Source of the DNA: Dictyoglomus thermophilum H-6-12
GTDB taxonomy: Bacteria; Dictyoglomota; Dictyoglomia; Dictyoglomales; Dictyoglomaceae
DNA length: 64,000 nt
Assembly (NCBI RefSeq): GCF_000020965.1
Contig: NC_011297.1
Span: 558,001 to 622,000, forward strand
Reading direction: 5' to 3'
The position numbers and the translations under genes are program-made. Under the pieces are notes generated by a model that searched no databases, was not told the DNA's origin, and saw only the letters and a list, made by a program, of their open reading frames with translations. Of the stretch, positions 1 to 8,963 are shown one piece after another (position 1 is the stretch's first letter; every line of letters starts with the position of its first letter).

Positions 1-504
1 AATATGGGGGGTCATGTGAAAGGGTACAACAATAGAGATATCAGCATATTTAATCATCTCTCCTCCGTTTTTTCCAGAGAGAGCTATGGTTGTTCCTTTA
101 AGTTCTTTTGCTTTTTTTAAGGCTTTTACTACATTAGGAGAATTTCCTGATGTGCTTATCCCAATGACCACATCTTCTTCTTCTAAAAGAGCTTCAACCT
201 GTCTTTCAAATACCTCATCGAATCCGTAATCATTAGATATAGAGGTAAGATTTGAAGAGTTTGTGGTAAGGGCGATGGCAGGAATGCCTTTTCTCTCTTT
301 TAGAAATCTTCCTACAAGTTCTGCAACTATGTGCTGAGCATCTGCAGCGCTTCCCCCGTTTCCAAAAATAAGTACTTTTTTACCTTTTTTGTACTTTTCC
401 ACAATCATCTTTGCAGCCTTTTTGATATCGGGTAGTAGATATTCTTCTACAAGTTTTAAGGTAAAGTTATGTTTCTTGAGTCTAACTTTTATTCTTTCTT
501 CCAT
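1..504 (-). CDS. gmhA: Sedoheptulose-7-phosphate isomerase (partial, 3' end outside window)
   Basis: This is a SIS-domain sugar isomerase that converts sedoheptulose 7-phosphate to D-glycero-heptose 7-phosphate, the first step of heptose synthesis for lipopolysaccharide or S-layer glycans. My translation from the ATG at 504 reads 168 codons without a stop and runs off the window. It shows the phosphosugar-binding motifs GNGGSAADAQH and STSGNSPN and the segment HMTPH near the edge. GmhA proteins are usually about 190 residues, so roughly 20 are missing. Its ATG shares one base with the stop codon of the UDP-glucose dehydrogenase gene, so the two are likely co-translated as part of an envelope-sugar operon. 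Confidence 0.88.
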   Translation of the reverse strand, partial: MEERIKVRLKKHNFTLKLVEEYLLPDIKKAAKMIVEKYKKGKKVLIFGNGGSAADAQHIVAELVGRFLKERKGIPAIALTTNSSNLTSISNDYGFDEVFERQVEALLEEEDVVIGISTSGNSPNVVKALKKAKELKGTTIALSGKNGGEMIKYADISIVVPFHMTPHI

Positions 505-1805
505 TATTGCCTTCCTACTCCTTTATAAATAAATCCCATCTCTTTTATGGTTTTAGGATCGAGTAGGTTTACTCCATCAATTATTATAGGGGTTTTCATT
601 ACATCTTTTATTTTTCTAAAATCTAATTCTTTAAACTCTTTCCATCCTGTGAGGATAACAAGACAATTGGAGTCTTTAGCTACATCGTAGGGATTATCAT
701 AATACTCAATATCTTGAATTTCTTTTTTTGCCTCATCTATTCCTAATGGATCATAAGCTTTAATTTTCGCTCCATCATTCTTAAGCATTTTTATTATTCT
801 TAGAGCCAATGAATTCCTTACATCATTTGTATCAGGTTTGAAGGTGAGTCCTAATATACCTATGGTTTGATTATCTAAAAATTCCCCTAAGAAGAATTTG
901 ATTTTATAGATGATTTGTCTTATTTGATGCTCATTTTTTTCAAAAATACTTATAAGTAGACTTGGGTGATATCCCTCTTTTTCTGCCATTTTAATAAGGC
1001 CCATAAGATCTTTTCCTAAGCATGGTCCTCCAAATCCAATACCAGGCTGTAGATAATCTTTTCCTATTCTTTTGTCATATTTCATTCCTTCGATAACTTC
1101 TTTTATGTCAATTCCAAATTTTTCTGCAATATTTGCAATCTCATTTATGAAAGATATCCTCATGGCAAGAAAAGCGTTAGATGCGTATTTTATTAATATA
1201 GCAGCATTGGGGGATGTTACCACAATGGGAGCGTTTAATGGAAGGAAAACTTCTTTTAACTTTTCAATGGTTTCAGGGTTTTCTGCTCCTATAACTATAC
1301 GAGATGGGTTGAAAAAGTCGTAAACTGCATTTCCTTCTCTTAAAAACTCTGGAACAACAGCCAGTTCGAAATCTTGATCCTTACGTTTACCATATTTTTC
1401 AAATATTAGAGTTATCTTTTCTAAAGTTCCTATTGGAACAGTGCTTTTTATTGCTATTATTTTTTTATCCTTTATATTCTGAGCAAGATTCTCAGAGACT
1501 GATATTATTTGGGAAAGATCTACATTTCCATCTTCTTTAGGAGGAGTATTTACACATACAAAAATAATTTCTGAGTTTTCTAAAAGTTCTTGAATATTTG
1601 TGGTAAATGTTATTCTCTTATTTTCTATATTTCTCTTTAATAGTTCATCTATATTCTTCTCTTTAATTGGAGAGATGCCGTTTTTTAGTTTTTCGATTTT
1701 TTCATAGTCTACATCGAAGCAGGTTACTTTATTACCAAAATCAGCAAGACCAAGACCTGTTACAAGTCCTATATATCCTGTTCCTACAATACCTATCTTT
1801 CTCAA
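504..1805 (-). CDS. ugd: UDP-glucose 6-dehydrogenase
   Basis: This NAD-dependent enzyme oxidises UDP-glucose to UDP-glucuronate in the cytoplasm, supplying uronic acid for surface polysaccharide. The N-terminal Rossmann motif is GTGYIGLVTG. Further family motifs are KSTVPIGT, the substrate loop with the catalytic cysteine in GFGGPCLGKD, and the C-terminal GLTFKPDTNDVR region. The open frame reaches an ATG at 1847, but a TTG at 1805 has a perfect AAGGAGG five bases upstream and begins directly at the Rossmann strand, so I take 1805 (433 residues). The gene lies between the cysteine desulfurase and gmhA on the same strand. Confidence 0.9.
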   Translation of the reverse strand: MRKIGIVGTGYIGLVTGLGLADFGNKVTCFDVDYEKIEKLKNGISPIKEKNIDELLKRNIENKRITFTTNIQELLENSEIIFVCVNTPPKEDGNVDLSQIISVSENLAQNIKDKKIIAIKSTVPIGTLEKITLIFEKYGKRKDQDFELAVVPEFLREGNAVYDFFNPSRIVIGAENPETIEKLKEVFLPLNAPIVVTSPNAAILIKYASNAFLAMRISFINEIANIAEKFGIDIKEVIEGMKYDKRIGKDYLQPGIGFGGPCLGKDLMGLIKMAEKEGYHPSLLISIFEKNEHQIRQIIYKIKFFLGEFLDNQTIGILGLTFKPDTNDVRNSLALRIIKMLKNDGAKIKAYDPLGIDEAKKEIQDIEYYDNPYDVAKDSNCLVILTGWKEFKELDFRKIKDVMKTPIIIDGVNLLDPKTIKEMGFIYKGVGRQ

Positions 1806-1854
1806 TGTTTCCTCCTTCAATGGTTTTTTCCTTAAAGATTTTATCACAAAATTT

Positions 1855-3039
1855 TTACTCTGTTCTACTCATCCTCCACTCTTGTCTATCTGGTGAGATG
1901 GATCTTAATTTCTCTATTGTGTTCTCCAAAACTTTTATGGTATAATCCAAGTCTTCCTTCTGGGTATATAAACCTATAGTAAATCTTATAGATCCTTGGG
2001 CGAGTTTGGCTGGTAATTTAATGGCGGAGAGAACGTGGGATGGTTCTAAAGATTTGGAACTGCAAGCAGATCCTGTGGATACTGCAATTCCTTCTAAATC
2101 TAAGTGGAGAAGAAGAGTTTCTCCTTCTATTTGGGCAAAGCTAAAATTTATATTATTAGGAAGTCGGTTTACTCTAGGGCCGTTTAGATAAACCTCTGGA
2201 ATTCTTTTCTCTACTTGATTTATAAAGTAGTCTCTAAGCTCTGTTAAGCGTTTTTGTTCTCTCTCCATTTCAGAAATAGCTAATTCCAAAGCTTTTCCCA
2301 TCCCTATTATTCCTGCTACATTTTCTGTTCCAGCTCTTTTATTGTTTTCTTGAGATCCTCCATGAATTATAGGTTCAATTCTGGTTCCTTTTCTTATATA
2401 TAGGGCTCCAATTCCTTTAGGACCATAGAATTTGTGGGCAGATAGAGAAAGAAGATCTACTCCAAGATCATTCACGTTTACTGGTATATGGCCTACTGTT
2501 TGTACAGCATCAGTATGAAAATAGATATCATGTTCCTTTGCAATATTAGAGATCTCCCTGATAGGTTCAATGGTTCCGATCTCATTATTAGCATGCATTA
2601 TAGATATTAATATAGTGTCTTTTCTTATAGCTTTTTTAAGATCGTCTGGGTCTACGTATCCTTCTTTATCTACAGGGAGGTAGGTTATTTCAAATCCTAT
2701 TTTTTCAAGAAAATGACAGGGCTCCAATACAGCGTGATGCTCAATTTGACTTGTGATTATATGTCTTCCTTTATGAGATAAAGCAAAAGCAACACCTTTA
2801 ATAGCCATATTGTTTGACTCTGTTCCACCACTGGTAAAGATTATCTCGTCGGATTCTGCTCCGATTGCTTTTGCTATTTTTTCTCTTGCTTCTTCTATAG
2901 CCTTTTTTACCTCTCTTCCAAAGTTATGAATACTGGATGGGTTTCCAAATTTTTCCTTTAGAAAGAGTTTCATTTCCTCGTAAACTTCTTTTCTTATAGG
3001 AGTTGTGGCTGCGTAATCTAAATATACTTTTCTTTTCAT
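1855..3039 (-). CDS. Cysteine desulfurase, IscS/NifS type
   Basis: This PLP-dependent enzyme removes sulfur from cysteine as a persulfide for Fe-S clusters and other thiocofactors. The protein has 394 residues, normal for the family. PLP lysine K203 follows His202 in SLSAHKFYG. The catalytic cysteine is C326 in STGSACSSKSLEPSHVL, the long-loop group I pattern. An AGGAGG site precedes the ATG. No scaffold gene (iscU or sufU) lies beside it here; the downstream genes are envelope-sugar genes, so the grouping does not indicate a dedicated partner. Confidence 0.9.
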   Translation of the reverse strand: MKRKVYLDYAATTPIRKEVYEEMKLFLKEKFGNPSSIHNFGREVKKAIEEAREKIAKAIGAESDEIIFTSGGTESNNMAIKGVAFALSHKGRHIITSQIEHHAVLEPCHFLEKIGFEITYLPVDKEGYVDPDDLKKAIRKDTILISIMHANNEIGTIEPIREISNIAKEHDIYFHTDAVQTVGHIPVNVNDLGVDLLSLSAHKFYGPKGIGALYIRKGTRIEPIIHGGSQENNKRAGTENVAGIIGMGKALELAISEMEREQKRLTELRDYFINQVEKRIPEVYLNGPRVNRLPNNINFSFAQIEGETLLLHLDLEGIAVSTGSACSSKSLEPSHVLSAIKLPAKLAQGSIRFTIGLYTQKEDLDYTIKVLENTIEKLRSISPDRQEWRMSRTE

Positions 3040-3094
3040 TTAATTAGCCTCCTTTTAAAGGCAAGATAATTTAGTGTAAATTCTATTTCAAGTT

Positions 3095-3950
3095 TTAGTC
3101 AAATAAAAGTGAAAGGCACGTGGTCAGGACATAGGTACCACTTTTAAGGAATAAAGATAAATTCTTTGTAAATAGACCATATTGAGAAAGAAGATCTTCC
3201 ATAAGAATAACAGGGAAAGAAAATATATGAGGATGAACAAGAAAATTAGAAGAGATTAACTTCTCATAAGGAGTTTTACCATCCATACCAATTCCAAAAC
3301 TTGGTCTTGCTATGTTCCATGTATCCTGCCATCTCTGAGCTTTAACAAGAAACTCTTTTACATTTTTACATCTTTCTGCATGAATACCAAGGAAATACTC
3401 ATCATCCTGCCTATGAGAATTCTCAACTATACCCATAAGATATTTAGCTCCTTTCGGTATTGGTTTTAGCTCTACAATCTTTCACTTCCTAAACAGAACT
3501 CCTCACCATTATCTACTCTTATACTTATTTTATGCCTCACATTATGAGCTCTCCACCACAAAACCACAAAGATAATAAAAGAGTAAGCAGTGAATCTTGT
3601 TCTTGTTTTAACATCAATAATATTCCATTCATACTGAGGTAGATTAAACTTAACCAAATGATTATACACATCAGTAGGAAGAGAATTTTTATCAAGGAGC
3701 TTTTTTTGATAGTATTTTCAGAGATAGATAGGGAATATTTTCTTAGGATAAGAGCTTTAAGTCTTCTATAGGAGAAGCCAGTTCTTTTAGCCTTGAGAGT
3801 TATCAAGTTTTCGAGGGAAGGAGGAGTTTTATTAGGAGAGGAATGAGGTTTTTTAGGTAGGTCATGAAGAGGGCCATTTATAGCTCTTATTACAATTTCT
3901 CTTGTCTTTTCAGGAGACAAATTTCTAATTTCGTGATAAGATAAGATCAT
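3095..3950 (-). pseudogene. Transposase pseudogene (DDE/rve integrase core, at least two frameshifts)
   Basis: Three consecutive minus-strand segments in three different frames read as one integrase-core transposase. The first, from the ATG at 3950, has an N-terminal helix-turn-helix-like region (FSYRRLKALILRKY). The second, around 3669-3472, contains the first acidic residue in WNIIDVKTRTRF and the second in IRVDNGEEF. The third, 3436-3095, supplies the glutamate in IVENSHRQDDEYF. The DDE triad is therefore still recognisable, but two frame changes and probably a small internal deletion after TAYS make it non-functional. The start has a strong AAGGAGGAGG site nine bases upstream. Confidence 0.8.
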
Positions 3951-4041
3951 AGGCTGTATCCTCCTCCTTGGAAAGGATTAAGAGATCTAAAGAAAGTGAG
4001 ATTTAATTTCTTAATTATACCAAGGAGAAGGGATACAGCCT
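3951..4041 (-). promoter_or_regulatory. Transposase promoter and RBS-masking inverted repeat
   Basis: Arms of 21-22 bases at 3951-3971 and 4020-4041 are inverted repeats with a one-base offset. The arm next to the transposase carries its Shine-Dalgarno sequence. A minus-strand extended -10 (TGG TATAAT, 4022-4014) sits at the loop edge, so its own transcript would start near 4007 and lack the distal arm, whereas read-through RNA would contain both arms and hide the ribosome site. This arrangement is known from IS10, IS50 and IS200; applying it here is inference. Confidence 0.6.
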
Positions 4042-4173
4042 CAATTCTTTTTATCTTCTTATCTTCATTATTATTCCTATATTCCTCATACTGGTACCTA
4101 TTTCCATACCTATGTGGTCTATGTGGTGTGAAATATGTTGACCATATTCTTTATTTTTGATAAAAAAATTATT

Positions 4174-5118
4174 ATGGAGAATGTAAATGTTTCGCTTGTA
4201 ATACCAGTTAAAGATGAGGAGGGCACTTTAGAAACTCTATATGAGAAAATCTTAGAAGTCCTTGAATCTTTGAACCTTTCCTTTGAAATCCTTTTTATTG
4301 ATGATGGTAGTACTGATAGATCCTTTGATATTATGAAGCAATTGTCTCAAAGAGATTCTAGGGTTAAGGTAGTTAGATTTAGAAGAAATTTTGGAAAAGC
4401 TGCAGCACTCTCTTGTGGTTTTGAAAAAGCAAAAGGAGAGATTATTATAACTATGGATGCAGATTTGCAAGATGATCCGAAGGAAATTCCAAAGTTTATT
4501 GATTTGATCAATAATGGATATGATGTAGTTTCTGGATGGAAGAAGGATCGAAAAGATCCTTGGAGTAAAAAGATTCCTTCTAAAATATTTAATAAGATTA
4601 CTGCTTGGCTTACAGGAGTTAATATTCATGATTTTAATTGTGGATTTAAGGCTTATAGAAATGAGGTTGTGAAGAATCTTGATATATATGGAGAACTCTA
4701 CAGATATATTCCTGCCTTAGCCTACAGTAAGGGGTTTAGGATTGGGGAGGTAGTAGTAGAACATCATCCTAGGATTTATGGAAGATCAAAGTATGGATGG
4801 GAAAGATTAATAAAAGGTTTCTTGGATTTATTTACCGTAGTTTTCCTCACAAGATTTTTAAAGCGTCCTATGCATTTTTTTGGAGGATTAGGGCTTCTGT
4901 TCTTTATAGTTGGGTTCCTTATAAATTTAGGTTTAACCATATATAAATATACCACTGGAGCTCTAATAGGAAGTAGACCTTTACTTCTTTTTGGAGTACT
5001 TTTAATGATCTTAGGAGTTCAATTTTTATCCATAGGTCTTCTTGGAGAGATGATAAATAATGTTACTCATGGAAGAAAAAAGGAATATTTGATCTCAGAG
5101 GAGATTGGTTTTGAGTAA
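4174..5118 (+). CDS. Polyprenyl-phosphate glycosyltransferase, GT2 (DPM1/GtrB-like)
   Basis: A GT-A fold family 2 enzyme that moves a sugar from a nucleotide donor to polyprenyl phosphate on the inner face of the membrane. The catalytic domain starts at SLVIPVKDEE and shows DDGSTD and the metal-binding DADLQDDP. Two membrane helices at the C-terminus (about the last 90 residues) match the GtrB/ArnC type. The frame is open to an ATG at 4135, but the second ATG at 4174 begins right at the conserved core and I prefer it. No Shine-Dalgarno is visible. A TTGACC (4138-4143) and an AT-rich TAAAAA (4161-4166) suggest a leaderless transcript. The gene overlaps the next. Confidence 0.85.
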   Translation: MENVNVSLVIPVKDEEGTLETLYEKILEVLESLNLSFEILFIDDGSTDRSFDIMKQLSQRDSRVKVVRFRRNFGKAAALSCGFEKAKGEIIITMDADLQDDPKEIPKFIDLINNGYDVVSGWKKDRKDPWSKKIPSKIFNKITAWLTGVNIHDFNCGFKAYRNEVVKNLDIYGELYRYIPALAYSKGFRIGEVVVEHHPRIYGRSKYGWERLIKGFLDLFTVVFLTRFLKRPMHFFGGLGLLFFIVGFLINLGLTIYKYTTGALIGSRPLLLFGVLLMILGVQFLSIGLLGEMINNVTHGRKKEYLISEEIGFE

Positions 5119-6727
5119 TGTATACTTTAAAGTTATTATTGAGGAGATTCCAAGGCTTCTTGGACTTCTGGATAAAAATCCTGTAAGTCCTACCTTTGGT
5201 TCCTTTGATAGAAATTATTGGCATTATAATATATCTGATTTTCCTTGTGCAAGATATCAAGAGGCAACTCTTACGTTAGCCCTTCTTTATGTTTTAAATT
5301 ACGAGAAAAATCCTTATTATAATTCAGAGGGCATTTTAGGTTTTATAAATGGAGGGGTTAATTTTTGGCGTAAAATTCAGAGGGGGAATGGATCTTTTGA
5401 TGAGTGGTATCCCTATGAGGGTAGTTTTGTGGCTACTGCTTTTTCTACCTATGCTATCTCGGAGGTTTTACTTCTTCTAAAAGATAAGATAGAAAACTTT
5501 GAAGAAGCTTTGAGATCTGTTAAGAAAGCTGTAGATTTTCTCTCTGCTAATGTGGATTATACTGCCTGTAATCAGGAGGCTGGGGCTATTCTCACAATAT
5601 ATAATTATTATCTGCTCTCTAATGAAGATAGATATAAAGAGCTGGCCTATAAAAGGTTAGTCAGCTTTTATAAGCTACAGAAGGAAGAAGGATGGTTTCC
5701 TGAGTATGGAGGACCAGATGTAGGGTATTTATCTCTTACCATAGATTATCTTGCTAAATTATATGAAAAGTCTAATTGGGATATTATTAGGGAGATGATG
5801 GATAAAGCTATAGGTTTTTTGTATTATTTTTCTCATCCTGATGGAAGTTTTGGGGGTGAATATGGATCGAGAAATACTAAGTACATAATTCCTTCTGGAA
5901 TAGAATTTGCTACTTCATGGAATAAGAAGGCTGGTTATATAGCATTTAATTTAAGAAAGGCTCTCTCGGAAAAGAGCACTATAGGTCCTTATAATTTGGA
6001 TGATAGATATCTTGCTTATATTGGTTATACTTATCTTCAGGCATCTTTATATTACAAGGAAGATTTGGAGATTGAGGGGAGAGAAAGATACATAGATAAG
6101 TATTTTAATCAAAGTGGGATATGGGTTTTTTCTAATGATAATTTTTATCTTGTTTCTAATTTTAAAAAGGGTGGGGTGTTAAAGGCTAATTTTAAAAATG
6201 GTTATCTTTTGAAAGATAGTGGAGTCGTGGTGAAGATAAGAAACAAAGTTTATGCCTCTTCTTGGCTTAATCCTGAGGAAGAAGTAATTAGCGAAGATAG
6301 AGGTTATAAGGTGTTTAGAGAGTTGAAATTATTAACTTTTCCTAAGATGAGTATAATTAAAAACATATTTTTGAGGATTTTTCAGTCTTTATTTGGAAGA
6401 TTTAACTTTGTGAATAAAATAACAAAGAAGTTATTGAGAGATATCCTAATCTCAAAACAAAAATCCTCTGGGGTAAAATTCTTCAGGGTTATTAGAGTGT
6501 TTGATGATAAGCTTGAAATAGAAGATGTAATAATCTCGTCAGAGAAAATTAGTAAGGTGTTTTGTGGTATGGAAAATCCTTATATTTTTATTCCTTCTTC
6601 AAGATATTTTGAAATTGGAGACTTAAATAGATATTATCACCAGTTTGAAGTAGGTTCAAAAAGGGTAACAATTAGGAGGGTTTTTAATGAGAAAGGAAAA
6701 GAAGAATTTAGTTATAAACTTGATTAA
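5111..6727 (+). CDS. Conserved protein, probable alpha/alpha-toroid plus beta domain, function unknown
   Basis: I do not recognise a named family. The first 300 or so residues are helix-rich with repeated aromatic-glycine turns (such as WFPEYGGPDVGYLSL and FSHPDGSFGGEYGSRNT), as in six-hairpin toroid glycosidases and lyases. The last 200 residues look beta-rich, which resembles heparinase/alginate-lyase-like layouts. No signal peptide is visible. The TTG at 5111 has AGAGGAG seven bases upstream and is preferred over the TTG at 5105. It overlaps the glycosyltransferase by 8 bases and the flippase-GT39 gene by 41, so translation is coupled. By context it acts on, or helps make, the same surface glycan. 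Confidence 0.6.
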   Translation: MSNVYFKVIIEEIPRLLGLLDKNPVSPTFGSFDRNYWHYNISDFPCARYQEATLTLALLYVLNYEKNPYYNSEGILGFINGGVNFWRKIQRGNGSFDEWYPYEGSFVATAFSTYAISEVLLLLKDKIENFEEALRSVKKAVDFLSANVDYTACNQEAGAILTIYNYYLLSNEDRYKELAYKRLVSFYKLQKEEGWFPEYGGPDVGYLSLTIDYLAKLYEKSNWDIIREMMDKAIGFLYYFSHPDGSFGGEYGSRNTKYIIPSGIEFATSWNKKAGYIAFNLRKALSEKSTIGPYNLDDRYLAYIGYTYLQASLYYKEDLEIEGRERYIDKYFNQSGIWVFSNDNFYLVSNFKKGGVLKANFKNGYLLKDSGVVVKIRNKVYASSWLNPEEEVISEDRGYKVFRELKLLTFPKMSIIKNIFLRIFQSLFGRFNFVNKITKKLLRDILISKQKSSGVKFFRVIRVFDDKLEIEDVIISSEKISKVFCGMENPYIFIPSSRYFEIGDLNRYYHQFEVGSKRVTIRRVFNEKGKEEFSYKLD

Positions 6728-8963
6728 GCTAATATTAACTTTTTTAATATTTTGGGTTATTTTTAAAAGAGTTCCTTTTAATTCCTTATTTGAAGTTATA
6801 AAAGGGACAAGGTTTTTTTATTTTATTCCTGTCTTTTTGTTGGGTGTAGGTTTTACAATTTTTAAGATCTATAAATGGCATCTTTTGTTGTCATCGGTAG
6901 AAGATGTTAATTTTTCAAGGTCTGTGGATAGTTATTTTATTGGAATGTCTCTTGGAATTGTTACTCCTGGTAGAATTGGGGAAGTTGGAAGGATAAGTAA
7001 TATAAATAAAAAATTAGAAGGTTTAGGTATTGCTCTTTGGGATAAAATTTTCGATCTTTATATAGTACTGCTTCTTGCTCTACCTGGAGTTTATTACTTC
7101 AGAGGATTTTTAGTTGGTATTTTATATACTTTCTTTTTAATAGCAATTTTCTTTATTTTAATAAGACCTCAATACCTCGATTTTTTAAAGAAAATTCCTA
7201 TCCTCAAAAATTATCCTCAAATTATTGATGGTTTAAAGGTTATTAAGCTAAAAACTCTGATAATCAATCTTATTATTACTTTCATGGCTTATTTTCTTGT
7301 TATTATAGAGGGATATTTTTTGGGTATGGCGTTCAATATGGAAAACTTCTTTGCCTTTTTATATGGATATCCTCTTGTGATGTTAGTAAATTTAATCCCT
7401 ATAACTATAGCAGGGCTTGGTATAAGGGAGGGTACTGCTATTTTAATTTTGGATAAGTTTTCTGTACCTTCAAATATTGCATTTAATGTCTCTTTTTTGA
7501 TATTCCTTATAAATACTGCATTGCCTGCTATTTTAGGTATTTTTGCTATGTATTTATGGGAGATAAAAAAGAGTATCTATAAAACTGATTTATGGGCTTA
7601 TCTTATTACTTTTATAGGTGGATTTTTAAGATTCTATAAGATTGGAGTAAGAAGTATATGGATAGATGAGGCTATAACTGCTCAGGTATCGGGGATGGGT
7701 GTGAAGGATATTATTTTAAACAGAGCTTCTACTGGTATCCATCCACCTCTTTATTTTATTCTTATGCACTTTTGGATAAAGATTTTTGGAGACTCAGAAA
7801 TTGCTATTAGGTCTTTATCAGCTATTTTTGGTATTTTGTGTATTTTTATGATATATAAGCTTGCCTCAAAAATTTTTGATAAGTTAACAGGACTTATCTC
7901 TGCTTTTATTTTTGCTTTTTCGCCTTTTTATGTGTATTTTGGACAAGAGGCAAGGATGTATCCCATGGTAACTTTTCTTATACTTCTTTCTCTGTATTAT
8001 CTTCTCAAAGGGATAGATAAGGGTAAAAATATTATTCTTATTACAATTTCCAATATTCTTATGCTGTATACTCATATTTTTTCAGCCTTTGTAGTCCTTT
8101 CTGAAAATCTCTTTGTCTTTATTACTAATTTTAAAAACAAAAAGGTTCTAAAAAAGTGGATTATTGCTCAGTTTATAATTTTGCTCTTTATTTTACCTTG
8201 GTTATATGTAATCATTCAAAATAGAACTCCAGAAGTTTATCAAGGAGCCCAGAAGGTTTCTTTGACTAATCTTGGTTATACATTTTTAGAGATAAATCTT
8301 GGGGCTGGAAGGGCAGTCTTTAGAAACAAAATCCTTATTGCATCCCTCTTCTTGCTTATTTTTATTATTGGATTTTTGCCTCCTTGGGAAAAGAAAAGAG
8401 AAATTCTTCTTTTATTTTTGTACCTTTTTGTGCCTATATTGCTTTTGTTGCTTCTCTCATTGAGGAAGAGTTTCTTTAGTGCTCGATACATTTCTATGTT
8501 TATCCCTGGATATGTAATATTTCTTGGAAGAGGTATTAGGAGGTTTAAGCACTATTCTTTAATATTTTTAATTGTTATGGGATTACTTTCAATATACGCT
8601 TTAGGGTTAAATTACTATTATAGCAATCTTGCTAACCTGAACCGTCCATGGAGAGATGCGGTAAGATATATACATGAAAATGTGGGAGGGGAAAAAGTCT
8701 TTATTTTTGCTCCTTACATGTGGAGACCCTTTGAATACTATAATAGAGGAAAGATAAGCTATGAAACTTTGCATATCTCTCAATTAGAGAATAAATTAAA
8801 AGGCTTATCTTCTGGCGAAAGATTTTGGATGATCATTGCAAATCATGAAATAGAGGATCCTGAAGGAAAAGTTATAAGCCTTTTGGAAAATAAATTTATT
8901 CCTCTAAAAGAGGTTAGATATTATAGGATTATTATTAAGCAGTATAAAGTGCCAGAAGGCTAA
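6687..8963 (+). CDS. Fusion: AglD/UPF0104-type membrane domain plus GT39 glycosyltransferase
   Basis: Residues 1 to about 295 form a lysylphosphatidylglycerol-synthase-type membrane domain (UPF0104/AglD family) with the motif TPGRIGEVGR and GIREGTAILIL. From about residue 300 a second polytopic domain begins with IWIDEAI, an acidic pair in the first lumenal loop, followed by GIHPPLYFILMHFW and FGQEARMYP, typical of GT39/ArnT enzymes that use polyprenyl-phosphate sugars outside the membrane. The total is 758 residues. AGGAGGG precedes the ATG at 6687. The fusion follows a GT2 enzyme that could make its lipid-linked donor. The 3' end overlaps the convergent TPR gene by 4 bases. Confidence 0.82.
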   Translation: MRKEKKNLVINLIKLILTFLIFWVIFKRVPFNSLFEVIKGTRFFYFIPVFLLGVGFTIFKIYKWHLLLSSVEDVNFSRSVDSYFIGMSLGIVTPGRIGEVGRISNINKKLEGLGIALWDKIFDLYIVLLLALPGVYYFRGFLVGILYTFFLIAIFFILIRPQYLDFLKKIPILKNYPQIIDGLKVIKLKTLIINLIITFMAYFLVIIEGYFLGMAFNMENFFAFLYGYPLVMLVNLIPITIAGLGIREGTAILILDKFSVPSNIAFNVSFLIFLINTALPAILGIFAMYLWEIKKSIYKTDLWAYLITFIGGFLRFYKIGVRSIWIDEAITAQVSGMGVKDIILNRASTGIHPPLYFILMHFWIKIFGDSEIAIRSLSAIFGILCIFMIYKLASKIFDKLTGLISAFIFAFSPFYVYFGQEARMYPMVTFLILLSLYYLLKGIDKGKNIILITISNILMLYTHIFSAFVVLSENLFVFITNFKNKKVLKKWIIAQFIILLFILPWLYVIIQNRTPEVYQGAQKVSLTNLGYTFLEINLGAGRAVFRNKILIASLFLLIFIIGFLPPWEKKREILLLFLYLFVPILLLLLLSLRKSFFSARYISMFIPGYVIFLGRGIRRFKHYSLIFLIVMGLLSIYALGLNYYYSNLANLNRPWRDAVRYIHENVGGEKVFIFAPYMWRPFEYYNRGKISYETLHISQLENKLKGLSSGERFWMIIANHEIEDPEGKVISLLENKFIPLKEVRYYRIIIKQYKVPEG
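8798..8884 (-). terminator. Possible minus-strand terminator inside the GT39 coding region
   Basis: Perfect 11-base arms (8798-8808 and 8874-8884) flank a 65-base loop. On the minus strand the hairpin ends in CCTTTTAATTT, 76 bases beyond the stop of the TPR-transglutaminase gene. The large loop makes it a weak candidate. Confidence 0.35.

Larger units (their letters stand above)
3095..4112 (-). mobile_element. Degenerate insertion sequence, IS481/IS3-like
   Basis: A remnant element carries a broken DDE transposase on the minus strand. Imperfect outward-facing terminal repeats are visible: TGGTACCTATGTCC, read on the minus strand, near 3127-3143, and TGGTACCTATTTCC on the plus strand at 4092-4105. 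The outer ends cannot be fixed exactly and I see no clear target duplication. It separates the minus-strand gmhA-ugd-desulfurase group from the plus-strand glycosylation cassette. The family name rests on the transposase motifs only. Confidence 0.65.

Noticed and set aside
1072-1323. Plus-strand frame of 83 codons inside ugd
   Set aside because: It lies fully antisense to a well-conserved dehydrogenase with a strong start and has no ribosome site or family resemblance.
7884-8075. Antisense frame within the flippase-GT39 gene
   Set aside because: No ribosome site and no family resemblance; explained by the AT-rich membrane-protein codons of the real gene.
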